Part shown: positions 43,885 through 54,140 of the stretch, one piece after another
Layout of the letters: each line of letters opens with the position of its first letter
Numbering within the stretch: the first letter of the stretch is position 1
Assembly (NCBI GenBank): GCA_004297825.1
Contig: SCSX01000015.1
Coordinates: 1 to 64,000, forward strand
DNA length: 64,000 nt
Direction: 5' to 3'
Source: Spirochaetota bacterium
GTDB lineage: Bacteria; Spirochaetota; UBA4802; UBA5368
Position numbers and translations under genes: made by a program
Notes under the pieces: model-generated
Told to the model about the DNA's origin: nothing
Databases searched by the model: none
What the model saw: the letters and a program-made list of their open reading frames with translations, nothing else

Positions 43885-45681
43885 TCAAACGGATTTATTA
43901 TAGACATAATGAGAGAGTTTTTCCTTCTCTCTGCGCAGTATTTCAAGTTCGGTCAGGTATTCCTTGCTGTCGACTCGCGCGGGATCGCCGGCTTTGATCA
44001 GGTTCACATATCTGTCGATCTTCTGATCGATTTGATACAGCTTCACGTTTATATATATCTCGGTATACGCGGCACCGGGATTCTGTAAATTATACTCTAC
44101 AAAGAGGTGTTTTTCCAGAAAAAGTTTTACCTCCCCATCTGTGAAATAATCGATGATCCTGTCAATTGAAATACTTTCCTCCGCCTCGAATAATTCGGCC
44201 AGCCTGCGGTATATCTCCCGCGCGATGGGGTCCGGGATATCACCGGGCGAGAAGTCGATTATGGCCTGGTTTATGAGCTCGGGATGCCGGCAGAGCAGGA
44301 GCACCATCTCCCTGTGGGAGCGCGTAAGATAATCGGCGGCGGGCGTCCCGGCCTGCCGGTCGGTCTTGAGCAGCGCGGAATTTTCGGGCCGAAGCGCCTT
44401 CGCGGTGAATTTTTTATAATCGGCGCGCAGCGCATCTTCCCTTATCTTGAGCCGTTCCGCCAGGGTGTGGAAATAGCCGCTTCGTTCGCTCTCGAATTCG
44501 ACGCCTTTGAGTATATCGAACAGGCTCAGCAGAAGCTCCATGCGTCCCTTCCCCTGTCCGGCGATAATCGCCCTTTCCAGGAGGAAATCGACCGGCATTC
44601 GGGCGGTATCGATGACCGCCATGAGCTCGCGGGGGCCCTTTTTAATGACGAAATCGAAGGGATCGTCGCTTTGCAGCTCGGCCACGCGCACCTCGACGTT
44701 CTGTTCCCGGGCGACATCCAGGGACCGCAGCGACGCCTTTATGCCCGCCGAATCCGCGTCGAAGAGCATGATGATCTCGTGGCAGTACCGCGACATGAAG
44801 CGCACGTGCCCCTGCGTGAGCGCGGTGCCCAGGGGGGCCACGACGTTGGTGATCCCGGCCTGGTGGCAGCCTATGACGTCAAGGTATCCCTCCACCACGA
44901 TTGCCCTGTTCAGGGAGCGAATGCTCTCCTGGGCCCGTTCGAATCCGTACAGGACGCTCCCCTTATGGAAGAGCTCGGATTCCGGTGAATTCAGGTACTT
45001 GGGCTCCCCCTGGTCCGTGACCCTGCCCCCGAACGCGATCACCTCCCCCTTGTGGTTGAAGATGGGAAACATTATGCGGTTGCGGAACCTGTCGTACACG
45101 CGGACCCTGCCCTCTTTTTCCTTGGAAGACAAGAGGCCCAGTTTCTCCGCAAGTTCCAGGGGGGCCTTCATGGCGGTCAGGCGCCGATACAGCGAGTCCC
45201 ATTCGTCCGGAACGTAGCCCAGGGAGAAATCCTCCATGCTCTGCGGCGTGAGGCCGCGGCGCTCAAGGTATTCGCGCGCGAGGCTTCCGGCGTCCGATTT
45301 CAATATCTCCCGAAAGTGCTTCAGGGCGATCCGGTTGATCTTTTTCTCGCGCTCGATATCGCCCGATTCCGCGCGCGCCGATACCTCTTCCTCTATCCGG
45401 ATGCCCAGGATGTCGCCCAGGTGACGCACGCTTTCCGGGAAATCGAGCCGCTCCATCTTCTGAATGAACGTGAAGACATTCCCCCCGGTCTGGCAGCCGA
45501 AGCAGTAGAATATCTGCTTATCGGGGGAAACCGTGAATGAGGGCGTTTTTTCCTTGTGAAAGGGGCACAGGCCCAGGAAGTTCCGGCCCTTTTTTTGCAG
45601 GGTCGGCACGTAGCGCTTCACGATATCCTGGATTTGCGCCCTTTCCCGGATAAGGTCGATTGTTTCGCGTTTAATGGGCAC
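43885..45681 (-). CDS. dnaG: DNA primase
   Basis: The 598-residue primase has the N-terminal zinc ribbon ([16 protein letters not shown], then CFGC), the RNA-polymerase domain ([15 protein letters not shown]), and the TOPRIM motifs [15 protein letters not shown] and [13 protein letters not shown]. The C-terminal region would bind DnaB helicase. It sits between yqeY and rpoD, the classical macromolecular-synthesis operon order. Confidence 0.97.
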   Translation of the reverse strand: MPIKRETIDLIRERAQIQDIVKRYVPTLQKKGRNFLGLCPFHKEKTPSFTVSPDKQIFYCFGCQTGGNVFTFIQKMERLDFPESVRHLGDILGIRIEEEVSARAESGDIEREKKINRIALKHFREILKSDAGSLAREYLERRGLTPQSMEDFSLGYVPDEWDSLYRRLTAMKAPLELAEKLGLLSSKEKEGRVRVYDRFRNRIMFPIFNHKGEVIAFGGRVTDQGEPKYLNSPESELFHKGSVLYGFERAQESIRSLNRAIVVEGYLDVIGCHQAGITNVVAPLGTALTQGHVRFMSRYCHEIIMLFDADSAGIKASLRSLDVAREQNVEVRVAELQSDDPFDFVIKKGPRELMAVIDTARMPVDFLLERAIIAGQGKGRMELLLSLFDILKGVEFESERSGYFHTLAERLKIREDALRADYKKFTAKALRPENSALLKTDRQAGTPAADYLTRSHREMVLLLCRHPELINQAIIDFSPGDIPDPIAREIYRRLAELFEAEESISIDRIIDYFTDGEVKLFLEKHLFVEYNLQNPGAAYTEIYINVKLYQIDQKIDRYVNLIKAGDPARVDSKEYLTELEILRREKEKLSHYVYNKSV

Positions 45682-45744
45682 CTGGACTCCGATACGACGG
45701 GAATAGCAACCTGCCGGGAGAGGATCCCCGGGAAGCCGTTAACG

Positions 45745-46194
45745 TCAGAGGCTCTCCATCTTCTGGGAAAGGAGTTTTTTTACCATGGCCCCGTCCGCCT
45801 GTCCCTTCAGGTCTTTCATGAGCGTGCTCATTACCTTCCCGAAGTCCTTTTTGCTGACCTCACCAAGGGCTTTCAATTTGGCATCTATCGCCTGGGAGAG
45901 CTCCTGTTCGCTCATTTGTGTGGGCAGGTAAAGCTCGATAATGACCAGCTCGGCGGCTTCCTTGTCGGCGAGGTCTTTTCTGCCGGCCTTGGTGTACTCA
46001 TGTATGGCCTCTTTCCGCTTCTTCGCGGAGCGCATGAGCACTTCGATCACCTTTTCGTCGCTCAGATCCTCCGTCCCCCTGGTTTTTTCATACATGATAT
46101 CGGACTTGAGCATCCTGAGCGTCCCCAGCTTTACTTCTTCCTTCGCGCGGAGGGAATCCTTGAGATCGCGGTCAATTGTTTCGAGTATGGACAT
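45745..46194 (-). CDS. yqeY: GatB/YqeY-domain protein
   Basis: The 149-residue protein matches YqeY: SLRAKEEVKLGTLRMLKSDI near the start, AKKRKEAIHEYTKAGR, and KDFGKVMSTLMKDLKGQADG at the end. It shares the tail domain of GatB but acts alone; its precise role is unclear. ATG 46194 has GAGG upstream and is preferred over GTG 46209. It leads the yqeY-dnaG-rpoD operon. Confidence 0.92.
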   Translation of the reverse strand: MSILETIDRDLKDSLRAKEEVKLGTLRMLKSDIMYEKTRGTEDLSDEKVIEVLMRSAKKRKEAIHEYTKAGRKDLADKEAAELVIIELYLPTQMSEQELSQAIDAKLKALGEVSKKDFGKVMSTLMKDLKGQADGAMVKKLLSQKMESL

Positions 46195-46448
46195 TACAAC
46201 CTCGCTCACGATAAGATATATAGAATTGTACTACCTGCAACCAATAAGTGCCTGTTTTCACTATTAAATTTTTATTGACGCGAGGGGCTTTATGCGGCAA
46301 CAAATATGACATAAATTCGTCCGATAGTCGCTCCTTCCGTATTTATTGATTTTAGCCCGCCGTGCGGCGTTTTGCGGGGTTATTTTATTGAAGTTATTCA
46401 ATTGCAGGACGATTATTATAAAAGTAAATGATAAATTCCGGAGTGGTC

Positions 46449-47489
46449 ATGAAAAAGTTCATGTGGTTTGGTCTCCCTGCGTTGATCGTGTTTGCGCTTA
46501 TCGTTTTCAAAGTGACCGATACCATATGGAGCGAAGGCCGGGAAGCCGGAGCTAACGGGCTCCGCCTGGAAAGCGCCGACCAGGGGGACAGGAAAGGCTA
46601 CAAGTTTCCCCGGTTCTACAAGGGCTTTTACCTCACCACCGAGGCCGGGGCGAACATGAAAAAGCTCGAGCCCTTCATCGAAAAGGCGAAAGCGGCCGGC
46701 CTCAATACCGTGGTACTTGACGTCCAGAATTCCCGGTTCTCGGAATGCATGGTTCCCGCCGAAAACATCGAATATCTCGTTAAAAACGGGTTTCACCCGA
46801 TCGCGCGGGTCGTCGTTTTTCCCGACGGGCTGAAGAGTTTCCCCGTCCCTGAAGCAGCCATCCAGGATAAAATCGCCCTCGCAGAAAACGCATGCAAGAA
46901 CGGCTTCAAGGAAATCCAGTTCGATTACATCCGCTTCAACGATTTCGGGGTATTGCGCCAGCTCACCCTCCAGCAGAAATACGATTTCATCCAGGGCTTC
47001 CTCGCGCGCGCGAAGAAAAGCCTTGAAAAGTACGATGTGAAGATCGCCGCGGACATCTTCGGCCGTATTCCGCTCAACAAGCAGGACGAGATCGGACAGA
47101 ACATGGAGGTGTTCGACAAGGTGGTGGACGTTATCTGCCCCATGGCCTATCCCTCGCACTACACCTGGAGCATGGACCTCATGTCGAACCCCTACCAGAC
47201 CGTATTCATTACCTCGAAACGGGCCCGGGAGCGCGTCAAGAACGCGGATATCGTGACCTACATCCAGGCATTCAAATACAAGCACGACCTTTCCAAGCTT
47301 ACCTTCGAAAAATACATCGAGGAACAGATTCGCGGCGTGCACGATTCCGAGGTCAGGGGCTATCTCCTTTGGAACGCGCGGCATGAATACGATACCGCCT
47401 TCGACGTGGTGAAGGAATACTATTCGAAAGAAGCCTCCCGCGTATCCAAGGTTTCGAACAGGAACAAGGCCGAGTCCAGCTCCATCTAG
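46449..47489 (+). CDS. DUF4015 putative glycoside hydrolase
   Basis: The 346-residue product has an N-terminal membrane anchor or signal (FGLPALIVFALIVFKV). The barrel fits DUF4015: KGFYLTTEAGAN, LNTVVLDVQNSRF, FKEIQFDYIRFND and ICPMAYPSHYTWSMD. The Asp in the FDYIRF strand is the family's likely catalytic or binding residue. The family is annotated as putative glycosyl hydrolase, with substrate unknown. GGAG before ATG 46449 fixes the start. Confidence 0.85.
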   Translation: MKKFMWFGLPALIVFALIVFKVTDTIWSEGREAGANGLRLESADQGDRKGYKFPRFYKGFYLTTEAGANMKKLEPFIEKAKAAGLNTVVLDVQNSRFSECMVPAENIEYLVKNGFHPIARVVVFPDGLKSFPVPEAAIQDKIALAENACKNGFKEIQFDYIRFNDFGVLRQLTLQQKYDFIQGFLARAKKSLEKYDVKIAADIFGRIPLNKQDEIGQNMEVFDKVVDVICPMAYPSHYTWSMDLMSNPYQTVFITSKRARERVKNADIVTYIQAFKYKHDLSKLTFEKYIEEQIRGVHDSEVRGYLLWNARHEYDTAFDVVKEYYSKEASRVSKVSNRNKAESSSI

Positions 47490-47507
47490 GTTCGGCCGCT
47501 TTAACTG

Positions 47508-49079
47508 CTATTCCTCCCGTATCCGGACCTGGTAGGGACGCTCATAATTTTCCCGCAGGGCTTCTATTATCAGGTACCCCCTGCCGTCTATCATCTCGGT
47601 GACCTGGATGCTCCGGTCGCCCGAAAGCTCTTCCGATCGAATTTCGTATCCTGCCGGGTCGGTGACGCTGATCTTCATCTCGGCACCGGGTACGCCGTCG
47701 ATCTCCAGGGTGATTTTTACTCTTTTGGAATATTCAAGCAGGTAATAATCGAGATCATGCTTTTTCGAGATGTAGCCACGGATAATTTTCCTTACGACCC
47801 TGTTTGCCTTGTCCCGCGAGTCATTCGGTTCGATCTCGTAATTGTCGGAGAAGGCGTAATTTTTTGCGGAAAGGACGTACGAATCGCCCTTGTCGAACTG
47901 TCCGCGCTTGGCGGATACCATGACGTAGAATTCGGGTTCCAGAAGCGCATTGGGGAATGTTTCACTTTCACCCGGACCACCGTTGTCAATCTCGAAAATC
48001 TTCTGCCTGTTTTTTCCGATTATCGTCATGACCAGGTCAAGCGATTCCGGGGGCGCGGCCGTGATCGAGTAGAACGACCGGCCTTTCCCGGCAGTGTGCC
48101 TGAAAAAATCGATATCCCCCTCCGGGAATATCTTAGCATGGATATCACCGTCGGCCAGCGCCGTTGAGCGCGCGATGTCATTATTGGGCTCAAGCTCGGA
48201 GCCTTCATCGTACTCGTTTGTCGTCAGGGAAAGCTTGTAGGGTGAATCGTGGTTCGATTCGAAGCTTTTAGATGCGACCATGATGTAATACCTGTCTTCC
48301 GATGAGATCCCGATGTCACGCAGGCTTTCCCCCTCTCCCGACCCCGTTGAATCCGAATGGGCGACCAGCTCTTTTTTTGCGTCGTAAAGCGACAGCGTCG
48401 CATTAACCCCCGGAACGCCGGTCAGGTTAATTGTCACAAGCTTCGCTCGAAAATCATCCAGGGACACCCGGAATTCGTACCAATCCTCCTCGCGCATGGG
48501 GGCGTCCCCTTTATCGTTCATGCGATTGAAGGCCGGCGAAAAATATCCTTTTATCTCCTTGTTTTCCTCGACGCGCGTCGCCGTTGAAATCGCATCATTG
48601 GGCTCCGCCTCCTCGCGGCTGTATCGGCGCGATTTGTATTTAAGCAGGTACGGATTCTCGGAATTGCCTGTCGGCGTGTCCCTGTCGCCGTGCATGACCA
48701 GGATGAAATAGGTGCCCGGCGCGCAGTACAGGTTGCAGAATCGTTCCGGTGAAGACTTGCGTGAATCGTCGATATGCTTGAGAAGCTCCTGCCCTTTGAA
48801 TTGCCGCCATACCTGGAAGGCATGGTTCACGCCCTTTATTGCAGAGAGCTCGATATCGATGACTGCGGGCTCATCGACCCGGAAGGTATAATAGTCCCTG
48901 TCTGTAGCCGAAGCAAGGAATCCCTGCATGGCGCGGCCTTCGGCGAGCGGGGTAGCGGTGAAAAACGAGTCATTCGGCTCCTTTTCCGCCTCGGGTTTTT
49001 CACCGCATCGCACGAGGGTGCCCGATGTTACGATCAGGAAAAACAAGAAAACTATCTTGAAAAAGCGTTTTTTCTTCAC
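47508..49079 (-). CDS. Lipoprotein with four PPC-like repeats
   Basis: The 523-residue product has a signal peptide and a probable lipobox ending LVRC near residue 25; Arg before the Cys is unusual but spirochaete lipoboxes are loose. Four units start with EPND-type motifs at residues ~34, ~158, ~297 and ~415 (EKEPNDSFFTATPL; EPNDAISTATRV; EPNNDIARSTAL; EPNDSRDKANRV), each a ~120-residue beta sandwich of the bacterial pre-peptidase C-terminal (PPC) class. No peptidase domain is present, so it is probably a surface-binding protein. It is convergent with the DUF4015 gene. Confidence 0.8.
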   Translation of the reverse strand: MKKKRFFKIVFLFFLIVTSGTLVRCGEKPEAEKEPNDSFFTATPLAEGRAMQGFLASATDRDYYTFRVDEPAVIDIELSAIKGVNHAFQVWRQFKGQELLKHIDDSRKSSPERFCNLYCAPGTYFILVMHGDRDTPTGNSENPYLLKYKSRRYSREEAEPNDAISTATRVEENKEIKGYFSPAFNRMNDKGDAPMREEDWYEFRVSLDDFRAKLVTINLTGVPGVNATLSLYDAKKELVAHSDSTGSGEGESLRDIGISSEDRYYIMVASKSFESNHDSPYKLSLTTNEYDEGSELEPNNDIARSTALADGDIHAKIFPEGDIDFFRHTAGKGRSFYSITAAPPESLDLVMTIIGKNRQKIFEIDNGGPGESETFPNALLEPEFYVMVSAKRGQFDKGDSYVLSAKNYAFSDNYEIEPNDSRDKANRVVRKIIRGYISKKHDLDYYLLEYSKRVKITLEIDGVPGAEMKISVTDPAGYEIRSEELSGDRSIQVTEMIDGRGYLIIEALRENYERPYQVRIREE

Positions 49080-49265
49080 GATGCCGATCCGCCAGCAGGT
49101 CTTATTTCAGGGATTTGGTTCATGTGGACGATCTGGTATGAAATTTTGCGCCCCGTCAAGTTACATTTTCATTTTGCCGGCGGGCACTATTTCAAATTAA
49201 ATTATTATTGAAAATTTCCCGATTTCCCGGTCCTGTCATACCATCTAGAACCATCCGGAGGAACC

Positions 49266-49580
49266 ATGAGTACCAGGATAAAAATAATAGGCGTAGTCGC
49301 AGGACTCGCGCTGATATTCGGCGGCTACCTTTATTTCAAGTATTTCTTCACCTACGAGCAGAAGAACATCTTTCAGCGAAAGCTCGAGAACATAACCGGC
49401 CAGAATCTCACTATTACGGTGTTCGGTCTCGATGGAAAGATAATCAAGCGCTGGACCAATGTCGCGAAGATCACGTCGGGCAAGGACGAGCACAGCCTCA
49501 CCTATACCTTTTTTTACACTAAGGACAACAAGTATGTCCAGATACCCAATTCCGTCTGGTATCTGGCCGAAGAGGAGTAG
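49266..49580 (+). CDS. Small membrane-anchored protein upstream of recG
   Basis: The 104-residue product has one N-terminal membrane helix (IIGVVAGLALIFGGYLYF) and a soluble remainder rich in beta strands (NLTITVFGLDGKIIKRW). GGAGG precedes the ATG. Its stop abuts the GTG of recG, so the two are co-translated. No family is recognised; the strand pattern could be a small sandwich domain facing the periplasm. Confidence 0.6.
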   Translation: MSTRIKIIGVVAGLALIFGGYLYFKYFFTYEQKNIFQRKLENITGQNLTITVFGLDGKIIKRWTNVAKITSGKDEHSLTYTFFYTKDNKYVQIPNSVWYLAEEE

Positions 49581-51674
49581 GTGCTTTCGGATCCTATCCA
49601 ATCGGTAAAAGGAGTAGGCCCCGCGAAGGCCGGGGTCCTTTCCCGGGAAGCCGGCATTGAAACGGTCGAAGACCTGTTGTACTACGGGCCGCGCCGGTAC
49701 CTTGACCGTTCGGCCTTCAAGGCAATTCGTGATTGTTTTGTAAACGAAACCGTTACTATCTCGGGAAAAATTGTCGGCGTGATACAGGCCGGGCGGTCGC
49801 GGAAATACCTCCAGGTGCTCATTGACGACGGCACGGACGTCCTGGCAGGGGTATTTTTCCGCGGGATCACCTATTTCAAAAAGATATTCGTCGAGGGCGA
49901 AGAGGTCCTGTTTTCGGGCAAAGTCGAATTTTTCCGCACGAAGCAGATCGTTCACCCGGATTATGATTTCTTCGAGGCCGATTCCCGCATACAATCCATC
50001 AACACGGGACGGGTAATCCCCCTGTATCCCTCCACGGAGGAGCTCAAGGGCGCCGGTTTCGATTCCAGGGGCTTCCGGCGCATCATCAGGCGCGCGATCG
50101 ATTCTCATCTCGATTCCGTGAACGATCCCCTGGACGGCGCTACTCGGTCCCGGATGAATCTAATGGGACTCAGGGAAGCGCTGCTCGCGGTTCATTTCCC
50201 CGAAACTATCTCCCAGGCGGAGGACGCCCGGAGGCGGCTCTCGTATAACGAGCTCCTTATCTTTCAGTACTACCTACAGCTTCTCCGGAAGCGTTTACAG
50301 AGGCAGGGCGGAAACAGTGCGCGAGCCGTGAACGGAGAGGTTCTCGCGTCGTTCATGGCCCGACTCCCCTTCACGCCCACCGGAGATCAGCAGAAGGCGA
50401 TTTTAGAAATAGCCGGGGACATGCAAAAGCCCTACCCGATGAACCGGCTCCTCCAGGGCGACGTTGGCACAGGCAAGACCGTCGTATCGATGGCCGCCGC
50501 CATCCTTGCGGTATCGCGGGGCGCACAGGTCGCGGTTATGGCGCCCACGGAAATTCTCGCATCGCAGCACTATGCGAATTTCACAAAGCTGTGCCCGGGG
50601 GGCATGAAGATTTCGCTTCTCACCGGCGGGCTGGAGCAAAAAAATAAGTCGGCCGTATCCGCGGAGCTGGAAACGGGCAACACCGACATTATTATCGGAA
50701 CGCATGCCCTCATCCAGGAAAAGGTGCTTTTCAGCAACCTGGGTCTTATCGTCATCGACGAGCAGCACCGGTTCGGTGTCGAACAACGCGCGAAGCTCCG
50801 CGAAAAAGGGGCGCGCTGCGATGTGCTCGTGATGACGGCCACCCCCATACCGCGATCCCTCACCCTCACGCTTTACGGCGACCTGGACGTATCCGTGCTG
50901 CGGGAGCTTCCCCGGGACCGCATGCCGGTGAAAACGCTCGCGTTGCCGGAATCACGCATAAAGGGGGTGTACAAATCCGTCGAGAAATATCTTGCGGAAG
51001 GTCGCCAGGCTTTTTTCATTTTCCCGTTGGTCGAGGAATCCGAAAAGCTCGATCTTAAATCGGCGACCGGGGCCTATGAATCGCTGAAAGCTGAATTCTT
51101 TCCGGACCGTACCATCGGACTCCTCCATGGCAGGATGCCCGCGACCGCCAAGGAGGCGATCATGGGCGACTTCAAATCGGGGAAAATCGCTCTCCTGGTG
51201 TCCACGACGGTAATTGAGGTCGGCATAGACGTTCCGAACGCGAACGTGATCGTCATATTTCACGCAGAGCGTTTCGGGCTTGCCCAGCTCCACCAACTGA
51301 GGGGCCGGGTCGGGCGCGGTGCCCACCAGGCGTTTTGCGTGCTGCTCTATCCCGATTCGACGGATGGCGACGGCATCACGAGAATAAACGCGCTCGCTAC
51401 GAACAATGACGGATTCAGCATCGCGGAGGAGGACCTGCGTCTCAGGGGGTCCGGGGAATTTTTCGGGGCGCGGCAGCACGGAAGGTTTACGGGGTTTGAA
51501 TTTGCAGACCCGGTAAAAGATTACGAGCTCATCGTGGCCGCGCGCGCCGAGGCCGGGAAACTGGTATCCTCCGCCGTTGACGGCGATGAATCACCGGATG
51601 TTCTCGATGGTATCCGGCGTCATGCGTTATTCCGGGGAATGCGAACCAGCCGCCTTCTCGCCATTCTCTCCTAG
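49581..51674 (+). CDS. recG: ATP-dependent DNA helicase RecG
   Basis: The 697-residue helicase has the N-terminal OB wedge domain (VETVEDLLYYGPRRYLDRS-type sequence, seen as DLLYYGPRRYLDRS), the P-loop LQGDVGTGKTVV, VIDEQHRFGVEQR, TATPIPRSLTLT, and the C-terminal LRGRVGRGAHQAFC motif. It remodels stalled replication forks and Holliday junctions. The start is GTG 49581, with GAGGAG inside the end of the previous gene. Confidence 0.96.
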   Translation: MLSDPIQSVKGVGPAKAGVLSREAGIETVEDLLYYGPRRYLDRSAFKAIRDCFVNETVTISGKIVGVIQAGRSRKYLQVLIDDGTDVLAGVFFRGITYFKKIFVEGEEVLFSGKVEFFRTKQIVHPDYDFFEADSRIQSINTGRVIPLYPSTEELKGAGFDSRGFRRIIRRAIDSHLDSVNDPLDGATRSRMNLMGLREALLAVHFPETISQAEDARRRLSYNELLIFQYYLQLLRKRLQRQGGNSARAVNGEVLASFMARLPFTPTGDQQKAILEIAGDMQKPYPMNRLLQGDVGTGKTVVSMAAAILAVSRGAQVAVMAPTEILASQHYANFTKLCPGGMKISLLTGGLEQKNKSAVSAELETGNTDIIIGTHALIQEKVLFSNLGLIVIDEQHRFGVEQRAKLREKGARCDVLVMTATPIPRSLTLTLYGDLDVSVLRELPRDRMPVKTLALPESRIKGVYKSVEKYLAEGRQAFFIFPLVEESEKLDLKSATGAYESLKAEFFPDRTIGLLHGRMPATAKEAIMGDFKSGKIALLVSTTVIEVGIDVPNANVIVIFHAERFGLAQLHQLRGRVGRGAHQAFCVLLYPDSTDGDGITRINALATNNDGFSIAEEDLRLRGSGEFFGARQHGRFTGFEFADPVKDYELIVAARAEAGKLVSSAVDGDESPDVLDGIRRHALFRGMRTSRLLAILS

Positions 51675-51686
51675 CGATCGCCCAAA

Positions 51687-52400
51687 TCAGAGCAACCCGC
51701 AGCAATGCTTGTACTTTTTATTGCTGCCGCACGGACACTGGTCGTTTCTCCGGACTTCCTGTCCCGTCTGCGCCTCTATGTTCCGTATAACGGTCTTGTT
51801 CTTGCCTCGTTCGTGTTTTTTCGCCTTGACCGATTCCTTGAGGGTCACCATGGTATCCCATAGTATCCTGGTGAACCGGTTGAGTCTTTCCACCAGCGAT
51901 TTCGTGTCCTGGAAATCCTTCTCCCCCCAATTTAGCATGCTTTTATGCATTTCCCGCAGGAGCGCGAGGTTGTTTTCGAATATCGCGTATATCTTCGCGA
52001 AGCGTTCGTCCCCGAAGAAGTCCTGGATCCTTCCGAAATCGGCCTGCCTCAGGAAATACTCCCCCGCGAGCACCTGCCGGCCCACGAATTCAATGAGCGT
52101 CTCCCGATCGGCCCCGGGATCCCCGATCTGCATGTGCGGCGAAACCGCGAAGGCGGACGAGCCGTAAAGCCGGTACCAGAGCGCCTCGATTTCATCGCGG
52201 AAGCCGCCGGCACGCGATGGGGAACCCGTCGCGCCGACAACGTCGTTCATCAGATCGCCGATAATGCGGTCAATGGACGACGCCTGTCGCCCCAGTATCG
52301 AAGCCTTTACAACGTCCAGGGAGATGGAAATCCCCGCTTCCTTCATGCGCGCGGAAAGCTCATCATCGCCGGAATATTTTTTTACTTTCATCTGCTGCAT
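51687..52400 (-). CDS. SEC-C motif protein
   Basis: The 237-residue protein is mainly helical and ends in the SEC-C zinc motif NDQCPCGSNKKYKHCCGLL. That motif is best known at the end of SecA but also occurs on unrelated proteins. The body shows no further recognisable domain. It is convergent with recG (12 bases) and lies 34 bases downstream of the 564-residue orphan in the same direction, which may be its partner. Confidence 0.7.
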   Translation of the reverse strand: MQQMKVKKYSGDDELSARMKEAGISISLDVVKASILGRQASSIDRIIGDLMNDVVGATGSPSRAGGFRDEIEALWYRLYGSSAFAVSPHMQIGDPGADRETLIEFVGRQVLAGEYFLRQADFGRIQDFFGDERFAKIYAIFENNLALLREMHKSMLNWGEKDFQDTKSLVERLNRFTRILWDTMVTLKESVKAKKHERGKNKTVIRNIEAQTGQEVRRNDQCPCGSNKKYKHCCGLL

Positions 52401-52434
52401 TGACTATGTCCGTTTGCCGGGGTTTTCGAAAGAT

Positions 52435-54129
52435 TTATTTAAAAACGGTTTTATCGACGAAGCGGTTGTAAACCTGGATGTTCGATATGCCGAACCACTG
52501 TGTATGCTTGCTTTTAAAATAGTCGTTCCGGTTGAATTGCGGATTTGCCTCGAGGTTTTGCCGCAAGATGGTTTCATCGAGCAGGCGGGTATACTTGTCC
52601 ACCTCCGCGCTGTACTTGCGCGCGACGGTTCTTCTCAGCTCGTCGTACACCTGGATCTTGTCGAACTCCAGGTCCCGGTTGTTGATATTCTCTTCGTACC
52701 AGGTGAGGACCACCTCTTTCAAATATTCGAGCGGCAGGAAGCGCACGACGCGGTTGCCGGGCAGATATCGGCAGCATTGTCCGTACTTGTCGTTCTGGAA
52801 CGCGAAGACGAGCTGCCGGTAAATCGTGAGCGGTCCCAGGTGGTAGGAGAAGATCGCGCGCGATTCTTCCTTTACCCCGAAGAAATTGCAGGTCATGTCA
52901 AGGTTTGACACGATCACCCGGTGAAGGAATTCTTCATATTCTTCCAGCGCGGTCTTGGACGGATCGCTCAGGTATTTGACCAGGCTCCTTTTTACCGCCG
53001 CGTCAAGGTCCGTCGTGGTTTCCGGACGGTTGAGGAAATAAAAGACGGTGGAAAGATCCTGGTAATCCTTCTGCAGCTTGTCATAATCTATCTTTAAAAG
53101 GTAGGGTTCGCGCGTGTTCCAGCTGCTCTTTCCGCGAAGCGTGAAGGTTATCTCCTCGATGGATTCCTGCGGTTTTGCCTGATGTTTTTTCAGAGCCGCT
53201 ACAGTCGCGGGCGGCACCTTTACGTACTTTGAATCCCGGGATTCGTTTCCAAAGGGAAATGCAGACTTGTCCACGAAATCGGGATCGAGGATGTCGTCGG
53301 TGGAGTGTCCGGCCGTCTGGAGTCTCAGGGCGGCGTCGATATTAAACAGCGCCTCGTATGCATAGGGGAAGGCTTTTCTAAAGTGAATTTTATTGTTGAT
53401 GTCCTTTTCAAGCACATCAAGGTCACGCTCGGATATCCCGAGAACCGTCGCGATCCTTCCGAGCAGCACGTCGGTTTTCATGCAAAGTCCGCTGCCGATC
53501 TCCACAACCGGCTGCAGGTCCTCCTGAATCGACGCGCCCTCCTTTGAGGAACCCAGTTCCCTGAGGCCCTTGAGGATGTCGTTCCACTCCCTGCGTACCT
53601 TGCTGTTGAATTCCCTGGTGCGAAGAAAGAGCTCCTTTATGGTGAGAAACGCGAGCTTGTTCGCTTCTTCGAAGTCGTCGAAATACTTGTCGTAGTCCCT
53701 CCTGGCCTTCCGCTCAAGCGAATCCATGGAAAGTACCGGGTAGTACTCGTCGTAAATCTGCATGACGGTCTCGGCATGCTTCTGGAACTCGAACCTGTAT
53801 TTCTGCAAAATCGCGTGGGAGGTTTCCGCGTGATCGAATTCGGAATATTTTTTAATGAGCTGCTGGGCGCACATGGTGTGCTCATGCAGTCCATCGAGCA
53901 GGCCCTTTTGAAATATAAGGATGTCCCGCGGAAGCTCCATCCCCCTGAGCTTACGAATGAATTCGTCGTCGGTCAGGTCCCCGTCTGGTCCATGCTCGAC
54001 GATCGAATCCGCCTTGCGGGCCATTTCCTGCTTGACGCGCAGGTCCTCCTTGCGCGCCTGCTTGAATTCCGCGGTATCATCAAAATCGGTGAGTATCTTG
54101 TCGAGGTCGTCATCGCGCATTGGGGACAT
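52435..54129 (-). CDS. 564-residue orphan cytoplasmic protein
   Basis: The protein is acidic, largely helical and has no signal or membrane segment. Distinct stretches are AILQKYRFEFQKHAETVMQI, YFDDFEEANKLAFLTIKELF and a later part with KYLSDPSKTALEEYEEFLHR and NFFGVKEESRAIFSYHLGPL. There is no catalytic motif that I can name. The start could also be an internal ATG (MRDDD...). It sits between ftsH (upstream, same strand, 11 bases) and the SEC-C gene, so it is probably co-transcribed with both. Confidence 0.6.
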   Translation of the reverse strand: MSPMRDDDLDKILTDFDDTAEFKQARKEDLRVKQEMARKADSIVEHGPDGDLTDDEFIRKLRGMELPRDILIFQKGLLDGLHEHTMCAQQLIKKYSEFDHAETSHAILQKYRFEFQKHAETVMQIYDEYYPVLSMDSLERKARRDYDKYFDDFEEANKLAFLTIKELFLRTREFNSKVRREWNDILKGLRELGSSKEGASIQEDLQPVVEIGSGLCMKTDVLLGRIATVLGISERDLDVLEKDINNKIHFRKAFPYAYEALFNIDAALRLQTAGHSTDDILDPDFVDKSAFPFGNESRDSKYVKVPPATVAALKKHQAKPQESIEEITFTLRGKSSWNTREPYLLKIDYDKLQKDYQDLSTVFYFLNRPETTTDLDAAVKRSLVKYLSDPSKTALEEYEEFLHRVIVSNLDMTCNFFGVKEESRAIFSYHLGPLTIYRQLVFAFQNDKYGQCCRYLPGNRVVRFLPLEYLKEVVLTWYEENINNRDLEFDKIQVYDELRRTVARKYSAEVDKYTRLLDETILRQNLEANPQFNRNDYFKSKHTQWFGISNIQVYNRFVDKTVFK

Positions 54130-54140
54130 TTCCCGTCGTC

